A program made the translations under genes and the position numbers. DNA of 64,000 bases from Hondaea fermentalgiana. Lineage: Eukaryota; Sar; Bigyra; Thraustochytrida; Thraustochytriidae. The notes below the pieces were generated by a model. That model ran no database searches and was not told where the DNA came from. It saw only the letters and a list, made by a program, of their open reading frames with translations. Below, in pieces: positions 56,007 through 64,000 of this stretch (the first letter of the stretch is position 1; each line of letters begins with the position of its first letter). The stretch lies in contig NPFB01000150.1 of NCBI GenBank assembly GCA_014084085.1, positions 8,626 to 72,625 of the forward strand, read 5' to 3'.

Positions 56007-56743
56007 GCCGGTCGACCAATGCTTTGTTTGTTCCTTCGTTCCACCGTTCGACCGATCGATCGAACGACCGATTGAGCGAGCGAGCGATCGCGTGCTTGCT
56101 TGCTGCCTGCGGTGCGAGCGCGTGCTGGCGTGTGAGCAGCGGCGAATGCCTTGTGCCGCATTGCCCCGGTTCTTATTCTCCTTCATGGCGCATCTCTGCG
56201 TCGCACTGCACTGCGCTGCACTGCACTGACTCGCACTGTGCCGACATTGTACTACAGCGTCGCCTTGGGTTGCATCATAGTAGCACTGCATTGCATTCGA
56301 TCGCAGCAGCCACCATGGCCAGCTGCAGCTCGCGCCTGCTCTATGCTGCGACGGGACCGCACCGCACCGCACCTACCATCATTTCATTCCAGTCCACTCC
56401 ATTTCATTCCAGCTCCTTCATTCCAAATTCGATGTCTCGCAGTGCGCTCCTCCGCCTTTCGTTGCACCTCACCGCACCGTGCTGCGTTGTGGTATATGTA
56501 ACTTAACATGCATCTAGTACAGCCCTGCCGAGCCCAGCCAGCCACCCTGCCACCAGGCCGAGCCGCGCGCCTGGCCGAGCTTCGCCCGCCTCTGCTCCCG
56601 CGTGTCGTCATTCGTGTCGCCAGCCCGTGACCACCGCCGCGGACTTCGGAAGTCGAGCCCGCTCGCGTTCTTGCCGCTGGCCGCCACCATCGGTCGCCTT
56701 CTCCGGCGTCTGCGCTGCTGCTCCCGTGACCAGCTAAGCTGCA

Positions 56744-56780
56744 CGCGACGCGACGCGACGCGACGCGACGCGACGCGACC
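56744..56780. repeat. GCGAC pentanucleotide array
   Basis: Seven tandem gcgac units; the complementary unit forms the array at 86-114. Confidence 0.9.
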
Positions 56781-57895
56781 CGCCAGCCAACCAGCCAACC
56801 AGCCAGCCAATCACCCGACCCAGCCAACCACCCAAACCCGAGCGACCAAACCAAGACCGGGAGCGGCGTAATCCGTGCTGGGCTGGCCTGGGCTGCGCCA
56901 TCCAGATCTCGCGCTCGCCGTGCTGGCAGTGCGGGGCTGGCAGTGGCGAGTGCAGTTCTGGCAGCGCGGTCTCGCTCACGCACTCTCTCGCGCACCCACG
57001 AAGGTCGCGCCAACTCGCTTTCGGCAGTTCTCGCGGCCCGCGAGACCCGCCCGAGAGGCGCCGGCCGCCTGCGATTCGTGGACAGCGCAGCGCAGCGGCC
57101 ATGGCGTCGGCGACCGCGGCAGCATCTGCAGAGGCGAGGCGAGGAGAGGAGAGGAGAGGAATCGCGATGATCCCCCCTCCGAGATCGCTCGAGAGGGAGG
57201 CAGGCAGGCAGGCTGGGAGAGATCCGCCGCGAGCCAACAGTTTCGCGGCGCACACCCGTGTTCGCCGCGCAGAAGTCCGTCCCTCCTGGCCAGTCAGTGC
57301 TGGCAGCAGCAGGCAAGGCGAGGCAGGAGCGAGATCACGAACGCACACACTCGCAGTCGCAGACGCAGGCACAGCGCGAGCTCTCACTCGCTCGCTCGCT
57401 CTCTCGCAGGTGGCCGCGCTGCTTTCAACCGCCAACACGTTTTTCCCTTCGCGCCCTGCCGCTTTTCAACCCCTCCTTTCGCTAGCTTCGCTTGTCGGAC
57501 CGGCAGGAGGCTGCCCCACGGTGTGCGCGCGCGCGTGTGGGGGTTACGGCTGCGGGGGCACCGGCGGAGGGAGAAGCTAGGGAGGAAGCTATTTTGCTCC
57601 GCATCTGTCCGCAGCGGCGTCTTGCCGGCGAATTGAATCTGCCTCTTCGCGCGCCTGCCCCGCCTGCCTTGCGCGGATCCGCCTGCCATTGGCCGCCCTC
57701 AAGCGCCTTCTCGCTCTCTCAATGTGCGCCTCGCCTGCCTCCGCCGCCCTGGGACCTGGCCGCCGCTGCTGGCCGCACATCGCGTCCCGCGGCTCGGTCT
57801 GCGAGCTCCGGTCGGTTGACCAATCAATCAATGGACCAATCGATCGATCTACGGATGAAACGAAAGAAGAAAAGAATTCGTTCGTTTGCTCGTCC

Positions 57896-57925
57896 GTTCG
57901 TTCGTTCGTTCGTTCGTTCGTTCGC
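57896..57925. repeat. (TTCG)n array
   Basis: Seven or more ttcg units, continuing the 4-base periodicity of this region. Confidence 0.9.
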
Positions 57926-59142
57926 GGTCACCCGCGAGCGTGGCAGTCCCGCCGCAGACGCACGGCCGCAGCGCGAGCTCGCTCCAGGCACGCGGTAGGT
58001 CGAGGGCCTCGGAACCGCGCCTCGCCCCCCCCCCGCCTCTGCGCGGCTTCCGGATGCCAACTCGCCTGGAGCCGCCGCGGAGCCGCGACCAACCGGTCCA
58101 TCGACCTCGAACGAGGCCAGGAAAGCAACTAGCAGGAGATGCGGGGAGCAGGAAGGCCAGGGGAGGAAGGAGGGATGGAAGGAGAAGGAAGGAAGGAGTG
58201 GCGGTGCGTGAATGGAGCATGAATGAACGGGATTAGGGAGTCGGAACAGGACGGGGCGGCAGCGAGGGAAGCACTTTTTGGGCGCCCGGGTGCGTGCGTG
58301 CGTGGGCGAGCGGGTCTCGCAGCAGTGCTTGGCTACCTGGCTGGCGTGCGGACTGGCTCGAGCCTGGGCGAGCCGGGGCAAGCCTCCGTTTCGCGCACCC
58401 GCACGCCATTCCAGCCTTCACTTTCGAGTCGTCTCGGGCCAAAGCCGCCAGCTAGCCAGCCTGCCAGCCAGCCAGCCACCATGGCCAGCCAGCCCGCCCG
58501 CGAGTCCGGTCGCGCGCGTCACCGTACGTGCAAGCGTGCAAGCGCGGGAACGGACGCAGAATGGAATGAGACGACGATGAACCAAAATAGGGGAATAACG
58601 CACTTTTCTGCTCCCTGGCGACGCAACGCATCCTTTGACGGCCATGTCGCAGCGGTCATTCCACATTCGTTCACCCATTCTTTCATTCACTCGCCACGTT
58701 CGCTTGCTCACCGCTCACGCTCACAAGTCAGGCAGTCTCTCGCTCGCGGCACGGGTCCCCCCTCCCCTCCCCATTTTTAGAAAGCCTTTGGTCTCTCTGC
58801 AGAGAGAACGACGCGATCGCCTACGCTGCACTGTCTCCGTTGCCACTCCCAGTCGCGTCGTGTCGGCCGCCTACCTGAAGTCTCGGCGTCTCGGGTTTCG
58901 AGGAGTCTCAAGGAGTCTCGAGATTCCGACACTCTCGAGACTCGTTGTGTCTCAATCGCGTCTGGCGCCTCGCCTCGCCTCGCCATATACCGCGTCTCCA
59001 ACAAAGCGGTCGCTTCCCGCTTCCCGCGCCACACCGCGTCTGTCGCGTCTCGCGATCTCCTCGAGTTCTTCCGTGCCGCCAATCGCGTCTCGGGAACGCG
59101 CCTAGCGTCGCCCGCCGTGAGCGAGCGAGCGAGAGGAAGCCC

Positions 59143-59182
59143 GCAAGCCGCGCAAGCCGCGCAAGCCGCGCAAGCCGCGCAA
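59143..59182. repeat. Nonanucleotide GCAAGCCGC array
   Basis: Four tandem copies of a 9-base unit; a gcga tetranucleotide run lies just before it. Confidence 0.85.
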
Positions 59183-60187
59183 GGAAGCCGGGGCCTGGGG
59201 CGGCGCCGCGCGGGGCCTGGCTGGCTGGTCGGCTCACAGGTGGAAGCTGTTGCTTCTCCTGCGCACCTGCACGCGTGCGTGCTAGCTTCTGCATCGGGCG
59301 TCTGACCCACAGCCCCGCAGACACCCGCCAATACCCCTCCCCCATGAGGAAGCTATTGCGAGGTCAGTAGCTTCGCAGAGGCCAGCAAGGCTGCGTGCGC
59401 GCTGTGGTACCTGCTCGCCCACTGCCTTGTTCGCAGGGCTGCTGAGCAAAGGGAGACTGCGGGGAGAGACGCCGGCAGCGGAGGCGATGCCATCCTCCGC
59501 CGCCGGCGTGGCCGCTGGACTGCAAGCCGGCCGGTTGGCCAGCTGGCTGCCAGCCATCCCTCGAAGGCTCGGTTTCGAGCGCGTCTGCATCAGCCTGCGC
59601 CGACGAACGGACGACCGCGGTCCGGCTAGGCCCTGGCTTGCCGAATTCATCCCACCCGCCACTGCCAACAGGCGGATTATGTCGCCCTGCAGGCCTACCT
59701 ACCTGCCTCATCTTGCCTGCCACAGTGGTGGGGCGGCGTAGAAGTGCTCTCTACACTCTCTGGGACCGCTACTCGCGCCATCACTCCGCCCCTGGAGGAT
59801 TCTTTCGTCTGCCCCGGTCCCATGGCGCCCAGAAACGGCCGAAAAAAAGAAGCAGGCAGGCAGGATTTAGAAAAGGTCGACTACGTCTACAGTGGCAGGC
59901 AGAGTCGCCGACCATGCACCGCCCGCCAGCTGCCCTTTGCTGATCAGAAACCGGATGTTGAAGCTGAGTTCTTGCAAAATGATCTTCACGGCGCGCTTTT
60001 TTAACACCTCTCCGGCTTCTACCCTGCGTTCTTCTACGCCTTGGCCTAGGACCTTCCAGCCTCGTTATTGCCAGTCAGCCAGGAATGTTGATCCGTCCGG
60101 CAGCTCGTCTTGCGGACTTCACCGGCCGCAGCCACCCCGGCCAGCGGTACCGGCCGCGGCCAAGAGCCGCCGCTCCGCTTACGAGTC

Positions 60188-60250
60188 AAGCCTGGATCGG
60201 AGGGAGTTAAGCCTGGATCGGAGGGAGTCAAGCCTGGTTCGGAGACTGTT
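60188..60250. repeat. 21-base tandem repeat, three units
   Basis: Three adjacent 21-base units starting aagcctgg, the first two differing by one base and the third more diverged. The unit is a multiple of three, but no surrounding coding sequence supports translation. Confidence 0.9.
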
Positions 60251-61248
60251 CATCTGCCATGGCTGGTTCGGGCTGCAAATAATTGCCGGCCCGCTTGCCT
60301 GCAATGCTTCTTTACCAAATTGCGTCGCGTCATTCCAGAGAGGCAGCACTTTGTCCGGGCCGTTTCAGGTATGCGCCGGAAATTTCTGAATACGAAGTGG
60401 TAGGCATAAGCGAGCTTTCGCATTTCTCAGTCGACCGTCAGTTTGTTAACCGGCGAAAAAGGACAGCTGCTTTGTACAATTTCCTTGTCGCAGCACCAAT
60501 CAGGGCTACTGTTTTAGCAAACTTGTCGTTGCCGCGATTCTTACTTTCCTGTTTTGTAAGTGCAATAGATAGTATGCAATTTGCAGAAGCTACAGCGGCG
60601 CGTTTGTCGCCAAGATTCATCCCCAGCTCATGTGACAACACGCCTTAATCAAGTGTATACCTTTCATCTCTGCAAAGATCTCGCGTTGCTACACACGCGT
60701 CAAAACGCTTGATTGCAAAGCTGCCGTTTCTAGCCGAAATTCATCTGGCTACGAAAAACACGGCCAGAGAGCCAAAGATATTGAGTCGGCTTCGTTGCGT
60801 GTAGTACTCTACTTTCATGATTTCTCCAGCAACCAACAAACGTAAAGTCTCGTTTGTTTTTGTCCTTGTTTTTTTATTTTGTTTTGTTTTTTCAATTCTT
60901 TTTGAAAAAGATGAAAATGCACGCAGGCAGGCACGCGCAAACGGACGACGGCCACTTCCGTCGGCCTCGACTCATTTTTTTGTCTCTGAGAATGTCTTCA
61001 TCCTTCCACTCTCTCTGGCAGTGGCAGCGTAATGCATGCTGCGTCCAAAAAAGTAAAGAAAGAAAAAAAGAAAATAGCACACACCTTTGAGAACAAACAA
61101 AAGTAGAGAGCAACCAAATCGTAGCGCACACCGTTTGAGAACTGACCGCTTGTCTGTCTGATAGTCAAACGAATAGCATGCTGTAGCACAACACTCTGGC
61201 AGAAGGCTGACTTGTGCCGGCGCGCGCTCTGCGCCGGTCCGTCTGGCA

Positions 61249-61253
61249 CCAAT
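61249..61253 (+). promoter_or_regulatory. CCAAT box upstream of MORN gene
   Basis: ccaatca lies about 80 bases upstream of the ATG at 61332 in sense orientation; another ccaatca is at 60496-60502. Confidence 0.55.
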
Positions 61254-61331
61254 CATCGACGCCATCGCGTCCGCGCCCCTCGTCCGTTCTTCAAGAGGAG
61301 AGAAAAACGTGACGCCAAGTCTTTTGCACCA

Positions 61332-64000
61332 TGGATGGCCTACGCGAACGAAAAAGTCTACGGCGTGAGGCGAAAGCGCGTCTCGCCTGCAGACTGGCGT
61401 GGCTCGCGCACGAAGAGGCGCGACAGGAACAGGTGAAACGAGACGCGGAAGAGCGCCTCGAGAATGCCGCTCGCAAAATTCAGTCTGCGCGAAGACGCCA
61501 AGTCGCGCGAGCACTCGTGCGCGACCTTCGACGGAAACATGCCGCCGCAATACAGATGCAAGCGGTGGCGCGGGGCAGGCTCGGCCGGAAACGACGCGAG
61601 GAACTGCTTCTCGAACAGAAACGTGTCGTGCCCAAAGGCGTCCCTCTGCGCATCCTGCTCATGCGGAGTAGGGTATTACGCAAGGTGGACACCTGGAAAG
61701 AAATGCGCGACGCTGAAACGAACGCAGTCTTTTACTACAACACTGCCAACACGGAGACACAGTGGGACCCGCCCTTTGAAATGAATCAAGGTCGCTTCGA
61801 CTGTAATTGGGGTCACTGTGAGCTGTCCTTTGAGAGCTTTGAGGCCCTTGAAATTCACCGTCGCGAACACAACTGGCTTTGTCCCGCTTGTTGGCATCTC
61901 AACCACTGCGATATCTTTCCACACTGCAGTAACTGCTCCAACAATCTTGATATCGACGGACACCACATGGGGGAAATAGTGCCTGAGGCGCTCACAAACC
62001 AAGAGCTGCTCATGCATCTGCAAGCGAGAAAATTGGGCATCTTCGCCTCGCGCCAAGACATGATTTCCAAGCTCAACGATATTCTCATGCGCGAGCGCAA
62101 ATTCAAACAGCGCGAGCAATCTCGTCGTCGGCGTACAACTTGCCAACATTCATCAACAGAGAGCCCTTCCAACGCCCCAGAGGCCAACAACGAAGACATT
62201 TTGCCGATTCTTAGACCAAGGCTCTCCATCGAGCCAGTGCCAGATGACCGCTGGCCTCATTTCTCCATGGTAGAGGCACGAGCGGCACTCGAAGCACGGC
62301 GTGCATCAGACGACGGAGATGATGCCTCGAAAAGTGACTTCCTCGACATGGACACCTTCAAACGCGAACTTGCGCGTCTCCAACAAGAGGGTGCTTGCAA
62401 GCCCGTTGGCCTTGATGAGAATGCGAGCGAGGATAACAGCATACGTCGGAATGAATCGAGCAAGACCAAGTCAGTAAAGCGAAAAAAGAAGCCACCAAAG
62501 CGCAAGGGACCGTTTCGTATTCCAGACCACATTGACCCTCAAACAGTATACAGTGACAAGGTTCGCAATGGTCGTGGGACTCGTCGTATTGGCACGGCCT
62601 TGTACACTGGGCCTCTTGTTCAAGGTCAGCTCTGCGGCAATGGCACGCTTCGCTACGGGGATGGCTCCGAGTATCGCGGCGATTTCAGAGACAATGTGCG
62701 ACATGGCAAGGGCACGCTCCGCAAGGCCGACGGGACAATCTTTCAAGGAGAATGGCGTTATAATCTGCGTCACGGCTTCGGTGTGGAAACCTCGCCTGCC
62801 GGAGACAAGCTCGAAGGTCGCTGGTCGCACGGATTTATTGAAGGGAAGGGCCAGCTTGCGAGTGCAAACGGAGATACTTTCTGTGGTGATTTCTGCAGGG
62901 GGAAATTCCACGGCACAGGCACATTCACAAAGGCGAATGGGGACACTTTCGTCGGACGCATCAAGGATGGGGCCGCTGAAGGACCTGGTATTCTTAAGAT
63001 TGCGCTCAATAACGAAGTGTACCGGGGTCACTTCTTCAAGGACAACCGCCACGGCTATGGGGTTTGCTCCTACGGATCGAACTTCGTATACACGGGCACT
63101 TGGCTTGCTGGGCGCTACGATGGCCATGGGCGACTGGAAAACATTGCAACCGGAGAACTCTACGACGGAACATGGGAACTTGGCCGCATGGGTGGGGCAG
63201 GGATTTTGGTTCTCGCCAATGGGGACATTTTTGATGGCAAATTTTCTGGCGGAACTGCTTGCGGACAAGGGACCTACTTGTATCGAAAAAGTGGTTGCGT
63301 CTATGTTGGCAATTGGAAGCAAAGCAAAAAGCACGGCCAAGGCCAGCTCTACTTTGGCTCTGGAGCGCATTACGTTGGCACATTCTTCAAGGGATCCTTG
63401 CATGGAATTGGCATCTTCACCTATAAAGACGGATCAGTTTACCATGGCGCATTTTTCCGTGGAAAGCGCAACGGCCGTGGAAAATACACCTTCGCCAATG
63501 GCAATGTCTTGCAAGGAGAATTTGCCGAAAATAAAATCAACGGAGAGGGTGTCATGGTGTACACCAAACACGGACATCGGTACGAGGGGCAGTGGAAGAA
63601 CAATCAACGCCATGGGATGGGTACAATGTACTTCAATGACACAAGCGTGTATACCGGCGAGTTCTCGCACGACCGCATGACCGGCACAGGTTGCTTCACG
63701 ACAAACCCAGGTACCGTTCTCCAAGAAGTTTACGAAGGAGATATACTTGATGGGTGCCGGCACGGTCGGGGCAAGTTTACCGACAAGAGTGGAGCCGTAT
63801 ACGAGGGCGACTGGCTCAAGAATAAACGTCATGGTCAAGGACGGTTCGATGATTGTGCAGGCTTTTGCTACGAGGGCGCATTTGTAAACGATGCTTTCAG
63901 TGGACGGGGCATCGCGACATATCCTGACGGCTCTTGTTACCGTGGCGATTGGCAAGGCGGGCTCATGCACGGTGAGGGGACTCTCACTAAAGCCAACGGC
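61332..64000 (+). CDS. IQ-WW-zinc-finger-MORN repeat protein (partial, runs off edge)
   Basis: At least 889 residues, open to the window end with no stop, so the C-terminus is missing. The ATG at 61332 has an excellent gcaccATGG context. In order: an Arg/Glu helical N-terminus with two IQ motifs (near 47 and 75, calmodulin-type), a WW domain (about 121-148, W...FYYNTANTETQWDPP), a C2H2-type zinc finger and a Cys-rich knuckle (about 155-200, including CPAC and CSNC), a SAP-like helix pair (about 212-240), a basic linker, then about 20 MORN repeats (YxGxWxxGxxHGxGxxxx) from about 420 to the edge. MORN arrays in protists scaffold cortical, flagellar or membrane-contact structures. Calmodulin binding plus WW suggests a Ca2+-responsive scaffold. 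I see no kinase or SET domain before the edge; one could follow beyond it. Confidence 0.9.

Larger units (their letters stand above)
54737..61331. other. Gene-free, repeat-rich region
   Basis: About 6.6 kb without a supportable gene. Long open frames here translate into Ser/Arg/Ala/Pro strings with no domains, and frames on both strands and several phases stay open together, as expected from composition. The sequence is dominated by short tetra- and pentanucleotide arrays, C-rich runs and near-repeats up to about 60.3 kb; from about 60.4 kb it is AT-richer and presumably contains the promoter of the MORN gene. A noncoding RNA or split gene cannot be excluded without transcript data. Confidence 0.65.

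Noticed and set aside
55055..56506. Long open frame (+), about 480 codons, in the repeat-rich region
   Set aside because: It translates into Ser/Arg/Ala/Leu/Pro strings over tetranucleotide repeats, other frames are open over the same bases, and it shows no domain or coding-like codon use.
1..64000. tRNA or rRNA genes
   Set aside because: A by-eye search for ggttcga-type B boxes with matching cloverleaf arms found none outside coding sequence; a covariance-model scan would be decisive.

Overview
This is a nuclear eukaryotic window: large uninterrupted reading frames with start codons in good context (purine at -3, often G at +4), no introns I can demonstrate, GC-rich coding sequence, microsatellite-rich spacers and two 100-base assembly gaps (23035-23134, 51908-52007). 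Marker families are all eukaryotic: transportin, tousled-like kinase, casein kinase II beta, PARP, an mRNA capping enzyme, RCC1 repeats, VPS9 and MORN. The tandem Cys/His 'HGGG' zinc-knuckle protein at 52.7-54.7 kb is a type expanded in stramenopiles. Together with intron poverty and high GC, this suggests a stramenopile, most plausibly a thraustochytrid (Labyrinthulomycetes). The taxonomic placement is inference.

Layout: 1-2461, GC-rich spacer without a supportable gene. 2.4-5.1 kb (+), a small low-complexity protein with two TQT motifs, then a VPS9-domain Rab5-type GEF. 5.4-8.2 kb (-), a transportin-type importin, divergent from a small SANT/Myb-like protein (8.7-9.3 kb, +). 9.5-12.3 kb (-), a coiled-coil/membrane protein and a protein with a degenerate Nudix-like box. 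13.5-17.7 kb (+), a 936-residue coiled-coil protein and a PrpF-family protein. 17.9-23 kb (-), a tousled-like kinase and CK2 beta. 23.9-33.1 kb (-), a 3056-residue ankyrin-WGR-PARP. 34-37.2 kb (-), an RCC1-repeat protein. 37.9-40 kb (+), an acidic/coiled-coil protein with thirteen 8-residue repeats. 40-43.3 kb (-), an HAD-guanylyltransferase-methyltransferase capping fusion. 44-51.3 kb (-), a 2414-residue polytopic membrane protein with a PelF-like glycosyltransferase. 52.7-54.7 kb (-), the Cys/His zinc-repeat protein. 54.7-61.3 kb, a gene-free stretch full of tetra- and pentanucleotide repeats. 61.3 kb to the edge (+), an IQ-WW-zinc-finger-MORN protein cut off by the window.

The genes do not form a pathway; eukaryotic neighbours need not be functionally linked. 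Several nuclear functions lie close together (TLK, CK2 beta, ankyrin-PARP, capping enzyme, transportin). The most unusual architectures are the capping fusion with an FCP/SCP-like HAD domain, the ankyrin-PARP with about 90 extra residues before its catalytic Glu, and the glycosyltransferase embedded in a giant membrane protein. A pair of compensating frameshifts probably garbles part of the VPS9 protein. CCAAT motifs recur about 55-100 bases upstream of four start codons, and a perfect CRE palindrome lies about 70 bases upstream of another.
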